A stretch of 64,000 nt of DNA from Hamadaea sp. (GTDB lineage Bacteria > Actinomycetota > Actinomycetes > Mycobacteriales > Micromonosporaceae): the NCBI RefSeq assembly GCF_013362815.1, contig NZ_JABFVK010000018.1, positions 57,951 to 121,950 of the forward strand, in the 5' to 3' direction. The notes under the pieces were generated by a model. It searched no databases, was not told where the DNA came from, and worked only from the letters and a program-made list of their open reading frames with translations. Below are positions 1-8,469 of this stretch, in pieces. Position 1 is the stretch's first letter, and each line of letters opens with the position of its first letter. A program made the translations under genes and the position numbers.

Positions 1-659
1 CCCTCCGGGTCGTCGGCAAGCAGATCGAGGACGTACGCGTCGTCGTCTCCGGCGCGGGGGCGGCCGGCACCGCCATCATGAAGCTGCTGCTGAAGCAGGG
101 CGTCGGTGACGTGATCGCATACGACCGGGCCGGGGCGCTGCACCGCGGGATGACCGGCTTGAACCCGACCCACCAGTGGCTGGTGGAGCACACCAACCAG
201 GCCAACTATTCCGGGGATCTGCCCGGTGCCGTCAAGGGCGCCGACGTCTTCATCGGCGTGAGCGCACCGAACCTGCTGACCGGCGAGGACATCGCGCAGA
301 TGGCGGACAAGGCGATCGTCTTCGCGCTGGCCAACCCCGATCCCGAGGTCGACCCGCGAGAAGCCCGCAAGTACGCCGCCGTCGTGGCGACCGGCCGCTC
401 GGACCAGCCCAACCAGATCAACAACGTGCTCGCCTTCCCCGGCATCTTCCGGGGCATGCTCGACGCCCAGGCCTCCGCGTACACCGAGGACATGGCGCTG
501 GCCGCCGCCCAGGCGATCGCCGACGTCGTAGGCGAGGAGAAGGTCAACGCGAGCTACATCGTGCCGAGCGTCTTCGACCCGAAGGTCGCCCCGGCCGTGG
601 CCGCTGCCGTCACCGCCGTATGCCGGGCGGCCTCGGCTCCTCCGGAGCCGGTCGCCTGA
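1..659 (+). CDS. Malic enzyme, C-terminal part (5' end outside window)
   Basis: This is the 3' part of an NAD(P)-dependent malic enzyme, which oxidatively decarboxylates malate to pyruvate. The frame is open from base 3 with no start inside the window, so the gene begins upstream. Visible are the Rossmann dinucleotide motif GAGAAGTA (encoded at about 51-74), the segment FIGVSAPNLL, the FALANPDPEV motif and the NQINNVLAFPGIFRGMLDA motif typical of the malic enzyme NAD-binding domain. The N-terminal malate-binding domain is missing because the window cuts it off. The gene ends with TGA at 657-659 and is followed by tandem repeats, converging with dapF. The family is clear; the cofactor (NAD or NADP) cannot be decided from this part. 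Confidence 0.93.
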   Translation, partial: LRVVGKQIEDVRVVVSGAGAAGTAIMKLLLKQGVGDVIAYDRAGALHRGMTGLNPTHQWLVEHTNQANYSGDLPGAVKGADVFIGVSAPNLLTGEDIAQMADKAIVFALANPDPEVDPREARKYAAVVATGRSDQPNQINNVLAFPGIFRGMLDAQASAYTEDMALAAAQAIADVVGEEKVNASYIVPSVFDPKVAPAVAAAVTAVCRAASAPPEPVA

Positions 660-690
660 CCGCACCGCTGCACAGCCCGGCTTCGGCGTC

Positions 691-785
691 GCAGTATCCC
701 GGGACTGCGCATTCCCGCGCTGCGGCGGCGCAGTATCCCGGGACTGCGCATTCCCGCGCTGCGGCGGCGCCGTATCCCGGGATAA
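691..785. repeat. 39-bp tandem repeat, about 2.5 copies, palindromic core
   Basis: Two complete 39-bp units start at 691 and 730, and a degenerate third starts at 769. Each unit contains a near-perfect palindrome, GCAGTATCCCGGGACTGC. The third unit has changed to a different palindrome, TATCCCGGGATA. The array lies in the gap between the malic enzyme stop (659) and the dapF stop (951). It has no long coding frame that resembles a protein. Confidence 0.85.
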
Positions 786-810
786 CGCGCTTATTCGGCC
801 GCGGATAGCC

Positions 811-829
811 GCGTTATGCCGGATAACGC
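811..829. terminator. Inverted repeat between convergent genes
   Basis: GCGTTAT (811-817) and ATAACGC (823-829) form a perfect 7-bp stem with a 5-base loop. It lies between the convergent malic enzyme and dapF genes and has no T-run, so a terminator role is inference from position only. Its right arm is also the start of the 35-bp tandem array. Confidence 0.4.
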
Positions 830-940
830 GAAGCCGCACAACCCGGCGCGCCCCGCGACAACGCGAAGCCGCACAACCCGGCGCGCCCCGCGACAACGCG
901 AAGCCGCACAACCCGGCGCGCCCCGCGACAACGCGAAGCC
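823..940. repeat. 35-bp tandem repeat, three copies plus a partial copy
   Basis: Units start at 823, 858 and 893, with a 13-bp partial unit at 928-940. They are identical except for one base in the first unit. The unit begins ACAACGCGAAGCCGCACAAC. The partial copy ends 11 bp before the dapF stop codon at 951-953. Together with the 39-bp array this fills almost the whole 291-bp gap, in which I see no gene. Confidence 0.9.
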
Positions 941-950
941 CTCGAAGGAG

Positions 951-1742
951 CTAGAAGCGAAGCGCGGAAGTGTCGACGAAGCCGTGACCGACGATGACAG
1001 CGGGCCCGGCGAGCCGGCTGGTCGCCTCGTCGACGTCGACGACAAGTCGCCCACCAGGGACGTCCACCGTCACCGTGCCAGTCGCCCGGCCCTGCGAGTG
1101 CAGGTACGCGAAAGCGACCGCACAAGTCCCGGTGCCGCACGAGAGAGTCTCTCCGCTGCCCCGCTCGTAGACCCGCATACGCAGATGGTCGTCGGCCAAG
1201 ATTTCGTAGAACTCGACGTTGACGCCCTCGGGGTAGAAGTCGCTGTCGAAGGCGGGCGATTCCCACAGCCGCAACGGTTCGACGTTGGGCACCGGGCAGA
1301 CGAGGTGGGGGTTGCCCATCGAGACGCCGATCCCGTCGAACTTGTGATCGCCGATCTGCGCCCACGACGTGCCCAGGAGGACCGGTGCGCCCATGTCGAC
1401 CCGGAAGCCCGGACCGTCCGGCAGCGCAGTACGCAGACCGGCCCGGGTCGCGATGGGGATCGGCCCGTCCCCGGCGGCGCGACCGGTCTCGACGAGGTGC
1501 CGGGCGAAGACGCGTACGCCGTTGCCGCACATCTCCGAGAGCGAGCCGTCGGAGTTCCAGTAGTCCATGAACCAGGCGGCCTCCGGCGTCGTGCTCGGCA
1601 GCGCCCGCAGTACGCCGTCCGCCCCGACGCCGAAGTGCCGGTCGCACAACGCCGCGACCAGTTCCGGGGTCAACGGGGCGTCGCCATCGACGATGACGAA
1701 GTCGTTGCCGGTGCCGTGGCCCTTGGCGAAAGCCAGCCTCAC
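951..1742 (-). CDS. dapF: Diaminopimelate epimerase
   Basis: DapF interconverts LL- and meso-diaminopimelate, the last step before meso-DAP enters peptidoglycan or lysine synthesis. It is a cytoplasmic, cofactor-independent racemase of 263 aa. The N terminus has the family motif KGHGTGNDFV. Both catalytic cysteines are present: Cys72 in MCGNGVR, and the second in SCGTGTCAVA near the C terminus. The GTG start at 1742-1740 overlaps the miaA stop (TGA, 1741-1739), so the two are probably translationally coupled in one minus-strand operon. Length is slightly shorter than many homologues but all motifs are complete. dapA and dapB lie elsewhere in this window. Confidence 0.96.
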   Translation of the reverse strand: MRLAFAKGHGTGNDFVIVDGDAPLTPELVAALCDRHFGVGADGVLRALPSTTPEAAWFMDYWNSDGSLSEMCGNGVRVFARHLVETGRAAGDGPIPIATRAGLRTALPDGPGFRVDMGAPVLLGTSWAQIGDHKFDGIGVSMGNPHLVCPVPNVEPLRLWESPAFDSDFYPEGVNVEFYEILADDHLRMRVYERGSGETLSCGTGTCAVAFAYLHSQGRATGTVTVDVPGGRLVVDVDEATSRLAGPAVIVGHGFVDTSALRF

Positions 1743-2638
1743 TGCGCGTCCTCCTTGATCACGGAAAGCGCCTGTTCCACCAGATCCTCCCGCGCGCCGT
1801 CGAGCCAGACGATCGCGGGGTCCCGCCGGAACCAGGACCGCTGCCGCCGGACGAAGCGCCGGGTGCCCGTGACGGTCGCCTGGAACGCCTCCTCCTCCGT
1901 GCACAGCCCGTCGAGGTAGGCGAGCACCTGCTGGTAGCCCAGCGCCCGTGAGGCCGTCTTGCCGTCGCGCAGACCCTGGGGGATCAGCCCCCGCACCTCG
2001 TCGACGAGCCCGTTCTGCCACATTGCGCGTACTCGTTGCTCCGTTCGTTGATCTAGATCGGCACGATCGACGGCGAGTTGGAGACTCGCGTAGCGCGGGG
2101 TCGGATCGGGCAGCGCGGCCGTGAACGGACGCCCGGTGATCTCGATCACCTCCAGCGCGCGAACGATGCGCCGGCCGTTGCTCGGCAGGATCTTGGCCGC
2201 GGCGGCCGGGTCGCGATCGGCCAGCCGGCGATGCAGCGGGAGCGGCCCCACGGCCGCGAGTTCGGCCTCCAGCCGCGCGCGCACGTCCGGGTCCGTGCCC
2301 GGAAACTCGAACTCCTCCAGCACCGCGCGCAGATACAGGCCCGTGCCGCCGACGAGCATGGGGGTACGCCCACGTGCCGCGACCTGCGCTATCGCGTCGC
2401 GTGCGAGATCCTGGAAGACCGCCACGCTGGCCGTCTCGGTGACCGGCCAGATGTCCAGCAGATGATGCGGTACGCCTTCCCGCTCGGCCGGGGACAGTTT
2501 GGCGGTTCCGATGTCCATGCCGCGGTAGAACTGCATCGAGTCGCAGTTGATCACCTCGGCGTCCAGGAGGTGCGCGAGCTCGATCGACAAAGCCGACTTT
2601 CCGGCCGCTGTCGGACCCACGATGGCGATCACCCGCAT
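1739..2638 (-). CDS. miaA: tRNA dimethylallyltransferase
   Basis: MiaA transfers a dimethylallyl group from DMAPP to N6 of adenosine-37 in tRNAs that read codons starting with U, making i6A37. It has 299 aa. Visible are the P-loop GPTAAGKS (residues 8-15), the DSMQFY motif (33-38) and GGTGLYLRA (97-105). The C-terminal segment RRQRSWFRRD is typical of the tRNA-binding part. MiaB, which acts next on the same base, is encoded 1.8 kb away on the same strand, but the plus-strand DUF349 gene lies between. The stop overlaps the dapF start. Confidence 0.97.
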   Translation of the reverse strand: MRVIAIVGPTAAGKSALSIELAHLLDAEVINCDSMQFYRGMDIGTAKLSPAEREGVPHHLLDIWPVTETASVAVFQDLARDAIAQVAARGRTPMLVGGTGLYLRAVLEEFEFPGTDPDVRARLEAELAAVGPLPLHRRLADRDPAAAAKILPSNGRRIVRALEVIEITGRPFTAALPDPTPRYASLQLAVDRADLDQRTEQRVRAMWQNGLVDEVRGLIPQGLRDGKTASRALGYQQVLAYLDGLCTEEEAFQATVTGTRRFVRRQRSWFRRDPAIVWLDGAREDLVEQALSVIKEDAQ

Positions 2639-2832
2639 CGGACAACCGTAACCTTTTCGTGCCCCGCGACCCGCGGGTGAGAGGCTGTCAGAATCATCAA
2701 GGACACCGTATGGTCACGGTCGGCCGCAGGCGGTGGACGCACACCGGGTAAGACCTGTGACAATGCGGGAGCAACTTTCTACGCGCGCTGGCGGGCGGCT
2801 CCGGAGGACCGGACCGGCCGGGAAGACTGAGG

Positions 2833-4047
2833 ATGGGCACAATGAGCGACTGGACGACCTTCGGCCGGATCGACGAGGACGGCACGGTCTATGTGCGGAC
2901 CGGCGAAGGAGAACGAGTCGTCGGATCCTGGCAGGCAGGCACGCCGGAGGAGGGCCTGGCCCACTTCGCGCGGCGCTACGCCGACCTGCTCACCGAGGTG
3001 GAGCTGCTGGAGACCCGGCTGGGCAACGGCTCGGCCGATCCCGGTCACACCCTGACGGCGGTCCGGAAGCTGCTGGCCGGGATGCCCGAGGCGCACGTCG
3101 TCGGCGACATCCCCACGCTCACCGCCCGTCTGGAGCGGCTGGCCGCCAAGTCGGAGGAGAAGGCCGGCGAGGCCAAGGCCGCCCGGGACGCCGCCCGCGT
3201 CGAAGCGGTCGCCCGCAAGACCGCACTGGTCGAGGAGGCCGAGAAGCTGGCCGCCGAGGCGACCGGCTGGAAGGCGGCAGGCGACCGGCTCAAGGAGATC
3301 CTCGATGAGTGGAAGACCATCCGCGGGATCGACAAGAAGACCGACGGCGAGCTGTGGAAGCGGTTCGCGGCCGCCCGCGACGGCTTCACCCGCCGCCGGG
3401 GCGCCCACTTCGCCAGCCTCGACGCCCAGCGCAAGCAGGCGCAGGGTGGCAAGGAAGAGCTCGTCGCCGAGGCGGAGAAGCTGTCTGACTCCACCGAGTG
3501 GAACGCGACCGCAGCCCGGCTCAAGGAACTCATGAACGAGTGGAAGGCCGCTCCCCGCGCCGCCAAGGAAGCCGAGCAGAAGCTCTGGGAGAGGTTCCGC
3601 GCCGCGCAGGACGCCTTCTTCACCCGTCGCAGCGAGGTCTTCTCCGCGCGCGACGCCGAGCAGAAGGCCGCCCTGGGCAAGCGCCAGGAGCTGCTGACCC
3701 AGGCCGAGGCGCTGGACGTGGACGCCGACCCGAAGGCCGCCCAGGCGGCGCTGCGGGACATCCAGGGCCAGTGGCACGACTCCGGCCGGGTCAGCCGCGA
3801 GGCCGCCGCCGGGCTGGAGCGCCGGCTGCGGGCGGTCGAGGACAAGGTGCGCTCGGCGATGGACTCGGCCTGGCGCCGGGTCGAGCCGTCGGCCAACCCG
3901 ATGCTCGACCAGATGCGCAAGCAGGTCGCCGAGGCCGAGCAGAAGCTGGCCAAGGCGCAGGCGGCCGGTGACGCCAAGCGGATCAAGGAGGCCCAGGCCG
4001 CCCTCGACTCCAAGAAGGCGTTCCTGGCGCTGGCCGAGCAGGCCTGA
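2833..4047 (+). CDS. DUF349 domain protein with three repeats
   Basis: This is a 404-aa, highly charged, Ala/Glu/Lys-rich protein predicted to be almost entirely alpha-helical and coiled. After an N-terminal segment with WTTFGRIDEDG, about three DUF349 units can be seen. They carry similar segments such as LKEILDEWKTI..LWKRFAAARD, LKELMNEWKAA..LWERFRAAQD and a more diverged ALRDIQGQWHD copy. DUF349 proteins are widespread in actinobacteria and have no settled biochemical function, so I give none. The start could be ATG 2833 or ATG 2842. No strong ribosome-binding site decides between them, although a GAGG lies directly before 2833. The gene stands alone, divergent from miaA and followed by a hairpin terminator. 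Confidence 0.88.
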   Translation: MGTMSDWTTFGRIDEDGTVYVRTGEGERVVGSWQAGTPEEGLAHFARRYADLLTEVELLETRLGNGSADPGHTLTAVRKLLAGMPEAHVVGDIPTLTARLERLAAKSEEKAGEAKAARDAARVEAVARKTALVEEAEKLAAEATGWKAAGDRLKEILDEWKTIRGIDKKTDGELWKRFAAARDGFTRRRGAHFASLDAQRKQAQGGKEELVAEAEKLSDSTEWNATAARLKELMNEWKAAPRAAKEAEQKLWERFRAAQDAFFTRRSEVFSARDAEQKAALGKRQELLTQAEALDVDADPKAAQAALRDIQGQWHDSGRVSREAAAGLERRLRAVEDKVRSAMDSAWRRVEPSANPMLDQMRKQVAEAEQKLAKAQAAGDAKRIKEAQAALDSKKAFLALAEQA

Positions 4048-4060
4048 TCCCTTTCACGAC

Positions 4061-4091
4061 AACGGCCGCCTCCCGCACGGGGGCGGCCGTT
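4061..4091 (+). terminator. Hairpin terminator after the DUF349 gene
   Basis: AACGGCCGCC (4061-4070) pairs perfectly with GGCGGCCGTT (4082-4091) across an 11-base loop, starting 13 bp after the stop. Only two T residues follow the stem, as is common for actinobacterial intrinsic terminators. Confidence 0.75.
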
Positions 4092-4174
4092 CCGCGTTGC
4101 CCACTTCTTCGCGTTGATCATGAACCCAGGGTCCGGATGGGCGGCCTAGAGCCTGCGTCGTCGCCTGGGGTGAA

Positions 4175-4256
4175 GGCTGCGGTTTCGGGTGGGCGCTGTC
4201 CGATATCGCACCGAAGAGGGTGGGGCGTGGGCTTTGTTCGTTGGCGAATTGTCCGA
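4175..4256 (+). repeat. Dispersed intergenic repeat B, copy 1
   Basis: A block of about 80 bp containing GGGTGGGCGCTG, ATCGCACCGAAGAGGGTGGG and TTGGCGAATTGTCCGA. It recurs in reverse orientation at 40141-40215, forward and partial at 40015-40074, and reverse and partial at 19751-19788. In each case it lies next to a 50-bp repeat A element. No coding potential is evident. With the adjacent palindromes it fills the 373-bp gap between the DUF349 gene and miaB. Confidence 0.75.
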
Positions 4257-4263
4257 GTTTCAT

Positions 4264-4313
4264 GATCATGGTCAATTCTGGGCGGTGATAGCGACGCAGA
4301 ATTGACCATGATC
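4264..4313. repeat. GATC-bounded palindrome, 17-bp arms
   Basis: The left arm GATCATGGTCAATTCTG (4264-4280) and right arm CAGAATTGACCATGATC (4297-4313) are perfect reverse complements, with a 16-base centre containing GATAGCGAC. GATC to GATC is 50 bp. It lies downstream of both flanking genes (DUF349 plus, miaB minus), so it could also act as a bidirectional terminator. Confidence 0.85.
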
Positions 4314-4315
4314 GT

Positions 4316-4381
4316 GGGCGGCCATGATCAGCGGAAGATTCGCGGTGCCATAGCCCCACATTTTCTCCGTTGATCTCCGCC
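4316..4381 (+). repeat. Dispersed 50-bp repeat A, copy 1 (66-bp exact block)
   Basis: The 50-bp element runs 4326-4375. It has arms GATCAGCGGA and TCCGTTGATC (one mismatch as a palindrome) around a 30-bp core. The surrounding 66 bp (4316-4381) is the exact reverse complement of 61714-61779, 57 kb away. Related 50-bp copies lie at 19695-19744 and 40084-40133. Confidence 0.9.
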
Positions 4382-4420
4382 ATGAACGTGACGGGCGGGC
4401 AGCGCGCGGGACGGGGGCGG

Positions 4421-5896
4421 TCAGCAGGCGCAGGCGTCGGCGGCCGGTTCGGTCTGCTTCGGGGCGCCGACGGTCGGCAGACCCAGCAGCACGCCGGGCG
4501 TACGGGCGACTCGGCCGGCTTCGAAGGCGTCGCCGGCTCGCGTACGCCGATGGCTGAGCACTGCGCCGTCCGCGTTGAGGTGGTGCGGGGCGGCGTACGT
4601 GAGCTCGGTGGTGATGACGTCACCGGGGCGGATCGTCGCCGCCTCCGCCGGCGTGACGGCGAAGTGGACCAGGCGGCCGTCTCGGGCTCGCCCGGACATC
4701 CGGCCGGTGGCGGCGTCCTTTCGGCCCTCCCCCACGGCCACGAGCACCTCGGGGCGCGTCCCGATGAGTTTCTTGTTCTCGTCCCAGGTGACTTCTTCGA
4801 CCGCTTCCGCGAGACGCTGGTAACGCTCCTGCACGACCTGCTTCGGCAACTGATCCGGCATGGTCGCGGCGGGCGTACCGGGGCGGATCGAGTACTGGAA
4901 GGTGAAGGCCGACGCGAATCGAGCCTGCCGGACGACGTCGAGGGTGGCCTGGAAGTCCTCCTCGGTCTCGCCGGGGAAGCCCACGATGATGTCGGTCGTG
5001 ATCGCTGCGTCCGGCATCGCCTCGCGTACCTTGTCGAGGATGCCGAGGTAGCGCTCCGACCGGTAGCTGCGCTTCATCGCCTTCAGTACCCGGTCCGACC
5101 CGGACTGCAGCGGCATGTGCAGCTGGTGGCAGACGTTCGGAGTCTCCGCCATGGCGGCGATGACGTCGTCGGTGAACGCGGCCGGATGCGGGCTGGTGAA
5201 CCGTACGCGCTCCAGCCCCTCGATCGTCCCGGTGGCCCGCAGCAGCTTGCCGAATGCGAGGCGGTCCCCGAACTCCACGCCGTACGTGTTGACGTTCTGG
5301 CCGAGCAGGGTCACTTCGAGGACACCGGAGTCGACGAGCGCCTGAACTTCGGCGAGCACGTCGCCGGGGCGGCGGTCCTTCTCCTTGCCCCGCAGGCTCG
5401 GGACGATGCAGAACGTGCAGGTGTTGTTGCAGCCCACCGAGATGGAGACCCACCCGGCGTAGGTGGATTCGCGCCGGGTCGGCAGGGTCGACGGGAAGAC
5501 TTCGAGGGACTCGAGGATCTCGACCTCGGCCTCCTCGTTGTGCCGGGCCCGTTCCAGCAGCACCGGCAGCGAGCCGATGTTGTGCGTACCGAAGACGACG
5601 TCGACCCAGGGAGCCTTCTTGACGATCTCGCCCTGGTCCTTCTGCGCCAGGCAACCGCCGACGGCGATCTGCATGCCCGGGTTCTTCACCTTCTGCGGGC
5701 GTAGGTGACCGAGGTTGCCGTAGAGCCGGTTGTCGGCGTTCTCGCGTACCGCACAAGTGTTGAACACCACGACATCAGCGTCATCGCCGGAAGCTGCCTT
5801 GACGTAACCAGCGGCATCCAGGAGCCCCGAAATCCGCTCCGAGTCGTGCATGTTCATCTGGCAGCCGTACGTGACGACCTGATAGCTCCTGGACAC
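4421..5896 (-). CDS. miaB: tRNA-2-methylthio-N6-dimethylallyladenosine synthase
   Basis: MiaB is a radical-SAM methylthiotransferase that converts i6A37 of tRNA to ms2i6A37. The 491-aa product has the N-terminal UPF0004 domain with Cys12, Cys48 and Cys82 for the second [4Fe-4S] cluster. The radical-SAM CxxxCxxC motif is C156-NNT-C160-TF-C163, and a TRAM domain follows towards the C terminus (about 380-450). The GTG start is preceded by AAGGAG at good spacing. It works directly after MiaA, encoded at 1.7-2.6 kb. The tail ends in ACAC, which I do not interpret. RimO, its paralogue for ribosomal protein S12, is at 29.6-31.1 kb. Confidence 0.97.
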   Translation of the reverse strand: MSRSYQVVTYGCQMNMHDSERISGLLDAAGYVKAASGDDADVVVFNTCAVRENADNRLYGNLGHLRPQKVKNPGMQIAVGGCLAQKDQGEIVKKAPWVDVVFGTHNIGSLPVLLERARHNEEAEVEILESLEVFPSTLPTRRESTYAGWVSISVGCNNTCTFCIVPSLRGKEKDRRPGDVLAEVQALVDSGVLEVTLLGQNVNTYGVEFGDRLAFGKLLRATGTIEGLERVRFTSPHPAAFTDDVIAAMAETPNVCHQLHMPLQSGSDRVLKAMKRSYRSERYLGILDKVREAMPDAAITTDIIVGFPGETEEDFQATLDVVRQARFASAFTFQYSIRPGTPAATMPDQLPKQVVQERYQRLAEAVEEVTWDENKKLIGTRPEVLVAVGEGRKDAATGRMSGRARDGRLVHFAVTPAEAATIRPGDVITTELTYAAPHHLNADGAVLSHRRTRAGDAFEAGRVARTPGVLLGLPTVGAPKQTEPAADACAC

Positions 5897-5914
5897 CCGC
5901 GGACTCCTTCGTTA

Positions 5915-5944
5915 CCCGACCCCCCAGCGTACCGGGGGGTCGGG
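5915..5944 (-). terminator. Hairpin between gltA and miaB
   Basis: CCCGACCCCCC (5915-5925) and GGGGGGTCGGG (5934-5944) form a perfect 11-bp stem with an 8-base loop. It is downstream of the citrate synthase stop (6049) and just upstream of miaB, so it probably terminates gltA transcription or limits read-through into miaB. Confidence 0.7.
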
Positions 5945-6048
5945 ACGCGCGGACATGACGGCGACTGACTGCACTCCTGGCGGCTCGGGCAAGCCCTCCC
6001 CGGCTGGAGGGACGGTCCGGACCACCGCGGACGTCCGAAATGAAACGT

Positions 6049-7332
6049 TTATCGTCCTTCGACGGGCGGATAGTCGCGCGAGGGGTGACCGACGTAGAGC
6101 TGCCGCGGACGGCCGATCTTCGTCTCGGGGTCGTTGATCATCTCGCGCCACTGGGCGATCCAGCCGGGCATGCGGCCGAGCGCGAACAAGACCGTGAACA
6201 TCTTGGGCGGGAAGCCCATCGCCTTGTAGATCAAGCCCGTGTAGAAGTCGACGTTCGGGTAGAGCTTGCGCGAGACGAAATAGTCGTCGGCGAGCGCGAT
6301 CTCCTCCAGCCGCATGGCGATGTCCAGCAGCGGGTCCGGCTTGTGCAGACGGGCCAGGACGTCGCGGGCGGCCTTCTTCACGATGGCGGCGCGCGGGTCG
6401 TAGTTCTTGTAGACCCGGTGGCCGAAGCCCATCAGGCGGACGCCGTCCTCCTTGTTCTTGACCCGGCGCACGAACGCCTCGACGTCGCCGCCGTCGGCCT
6501 GGATGTCGCCCAGCATCTCGAGGACAGCCTCGTTCGCGCCGCCGTGCAGCGGCCCGGACAGCGCGTTCACGCCGGCTGAGATCGAGGTGAACAGGTTGGC
6601 CTGGGCCGAACCCGCGAGGCGCACCGTCGAGGTGGAGCAGTTCTGCTCGTGATCGGCGTGCAGGATCAACAGCATGTCGAGGGTACGCGCGAGGACCGGG
6701 TCGACGTCGTACGCCGCCGCCGGCACCCCGAAGGTCATGCGCAGGAAGTTTTCGACGTAGCCGAGGGTGTTGTCCGGGTAGAGCAGGGGCTGCCCGATCG
6801 ACTTCTTGTACGCGTACGACGCGATCGTCGGCACCTTGGCGAGCAGCCGGATGGTGGAGATCTCGACGTGCTCCTGGTCGAACGGGTCGAGGCTGTCCTG
6901 GTAGAACGTCGACAGCGCGGTGACGGCGGAGGAGAGCACCGGCATCGGGTGCGCGTCGCGGGGGAAGCCGTCGAAGAAGCGCCGCAGGTCCTCGTGGAGC
7001 AGGGTGTGCAGGCGGATCTTGTCGGTGAACTCGGTGAGCTGGGCCGCGGTGGGCAGCTCGCCGTAGATGAGCAGGTAGGAGACCTCCAGGAAGGAGGACT
7101 TCTCCGCGAGCTGCTCGATGGGGTAGCCGCGGTACCGCAGGATGCCCGCGTCCCCGTCGATGTAGGTGATCTTCGACGAGCACGTGGCGGTGTTCACGAA
7201 GCCGGGGTCGTAGGTCACATAGCCGGTCTGGCTGAGCAACTTGCTGACGTCCGCGCCCGCCGGTCCCTCGACGGCCTCGTGTACCGGGAGGAGGATCTGC
7301 CCGCCCGGGTGCTCAAGCTTTACGTCCGACAT
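6049..7332 (-). CDS. gltA: Citrate synthase
   Basis: This is a type II citrate synthase that condenses oxaloacetate and acetyl-CoA at the entry of the TCA cycle. With the ATG at 7332-7330 it has 427 aa. I prefer this to a GTG 15 bp upstream because AGGGA lies about 8 bases before the ATG. Catalytic residues are visible: His228 in HADHEQN, His263 in GPLHGGANEA, His305 in GFGHRVYKNYDPRA, and Asp361 in NVDFYTG. The numbering is close to that of the E. coli enzyme. It is transcribed alone towards miaB and is divergent from gluA. The symbol is by family; paralogues such as methylcitrate synthase are less likely given the length and N terminus. Confidence 0.93.
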   Translation of the reverse strand: MSDVKLEHPGGQILLPVHEAVEGPAGADVSKLLSQTGYVTYDPGFVNTATCSSKITYIDGDAGILRYRGYPIEQLAEKSSFLEVSYLLIYGELPTAAQLTEFTDKIRLHTLLHEDLRRFFDGFPRDAHPMPVLSSAVTALSTFYQDSLDPFDQEHVEISTIRLLAKVPTIASYAYKKSIGQPLLYPDNTLGYVENFLRMTFGVPAAAYDVDPVLARTLDMLLILHADHEQNCSTSTVRLAGSAQANLFTSISAGVNALSGPLHGGANEAVLEMLGDIQADGGDVEAFVRRVKNKEDGVRLMGFGHRVYKNYDPRAAIVKKAARDVLARLHKPDPLLDIAMRLEEIALADDYFVSRKLYPNVDFYTGLIYKAMGFPPKMFTVLFALGRMPGWIAQWREMINDPETKIGRPRQLYVGHPSRDYPPVEGR

Positions 7333-7522
7333 GGTGGTCCCTCGCACGCTTGGTGATAGTCAAAGTCCTTGGTAATTCGCTTCAGGTTTACGGTAACGGC
7401 TTGGCCACAAGGTGCGGCGAGGTCCAGCGGTGTTGTCTGCGTCACGCGATCGGCGGTCCTGCCGATCCCCCGGACGGCCAGGCCGCCGCCACCAGGGTGT
7501 TATGACCCCGTGACCAAACGGG

Positions 7523-7553
7523 TTGACTCCTGTCACTCGGGTCGCTCTAGACT
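7523..7553 (+). promoter_or_regulatory. Likely gluABCD promoter
   Basis: TTGACT (7523-7528) and TAGACT (7548-7553) match actinobacterial -35 and -10 boxes. The spacing is 19 bp, which is long. The gluA ATG is about 70 bp further on, preceded by GGAGG. The 297-bp gap from gltA to gluA must also hold the divergent gltA promoter, which I could not fix. Confidence 0.45.
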
Positions 7554-7629
7554 GCGTTCGCATCAAGACCCCTCATGCCGGCTCGGCTCACGGACGCGCC
7601 TCGCCGGTCACCTCTCGGAGGACATCTGC

Positions 7630-8391
7630 ATGACCACTGCGTCACCGGCCGCGCCGCAGACCCTGATCGAGTTGGACGGTGTCAACAAGTGGTTCGGGAA
7701 GCTGCACGTCCTCCGGGACGTCAACCTCTCGGTGAACCGCGGTGAGGTGGTCGTCGTCATCGGCCCCTCCGGCTCCGGCAAATCGACCCTGTGTCGTGCG
7801 ATCAACCGGTTGGAAACGATTGACTCCGGCTCGATCACGTTCGACGGCCAGCCGCTGCCGGCCGAGGGCAAGGCCCTGGCGCGCCTGCGCAGCGACGTCG
7901 GCATGGTCTTCCAGTCCTTCAACCTGTTCGCCCACAAGACGATCCTCGACAACGTCACGCTCGGGCCGGTGAAGGTACGCAAGGAGACCAAGGACGCCGC
8001 GCGCGGCCACGCGATGGAGCTGCTCGAGCGGGTCGGCATCGCCGACCAGGCCGGCAAGCATCCCGCGCAGCTGTCGGGCGGCCAGCAGCAGCGCGCCGCG
8101 ATCGCCCGCGCGCTGGCGATGCGGCCCAAGGCGATGCTCTTCGACGAGCCGACGAGCGCTCTCGACCCGGAGATGGTCGGCGAGGTGCTGGACGTCATGA
8201 CCTCGCTGGCTCGCGAGGGCATGACGATGATCGTGGTCACCCACGAGATGGGCTTCGCCCGGCACGCTGCCGACCGCGTCATCTTCATGGCCGACGGGCA
8301 GATCGTCGAGCAGGCGACGCCGGCCGAGTTCTTCGCCAACCCGCAGACCGAGCGGGCCCGGGACTTCCTGGGCAAGGTGCTGACGCACTGA
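7630..8391 (+). CDS. gluA: Glutamate ABC transporter ATP-binding protein
   Basis: This is the ATPase of a polar amino acid (glutamate-type) ABC importer, 253 aa, cytoplasmic face of the membrane. Motifs: Walker A GPSGSGKS (45-52), Q-loop in VFQSFNLF, signature LSGGQQQR (148-155), Walker [12 protein letters not shown], and H-loop VTHEMG. The frame is open further upstream, but GGAGG at 7616-7620 places the start at ATG 7630. It heads the operon gluABCD: ATPase, lipoprotein, two permeases, all on the plus strand. This order matches the Corynebacterium glutamate uptake operon. Substrate assignment rests on family and order. Confidence 0.93.
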   Translation: MTTASPAAPQTLIELDGVNKWFGKLHVLRDVNLSVNRGEVVVVIGPSGSGKSTLCRAINRLETIDSGSITFDGQPLPAEGKALARLRSDVGMVFQSFNLFAHKTILDNVTLGPVKVRKETKDAARGHAMELLERVGIADQAGKHPAQLSGGQQQRAAIARALAMRPKAMLFDEPTSALDPEMVGEVLDVMTSLAREGMTMIVVTHEMGFARHAADRVIFMADGQIVEQATPAEFFANPQTERARDFLGKVLTH

Positions 8392-8469
8392 TCGTGCCGG
8401 GTAGCGCGACGACCAGAGTTCTCCGCTGCCGGCCCGATGCCGGCCAGCGGTGTTGAGGGAGGAGACACC

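Noticed and set aside
823..940. CRISPR-like array (35-bp repeats)
   Set aside because: The units are head to tail with no spacers between them, and no cas genes are present. It is a plain tandem repeat.
951..2645. A single open minus-strand frame of more than 560 codons spanning dapF and miaA
   Set aside because: Only its last part is the DapF sequence. The first 300 codons are the Arg/Pro-rich shadow of miaA in another frame. dapF has its own GTG overlapping the miaA stop.
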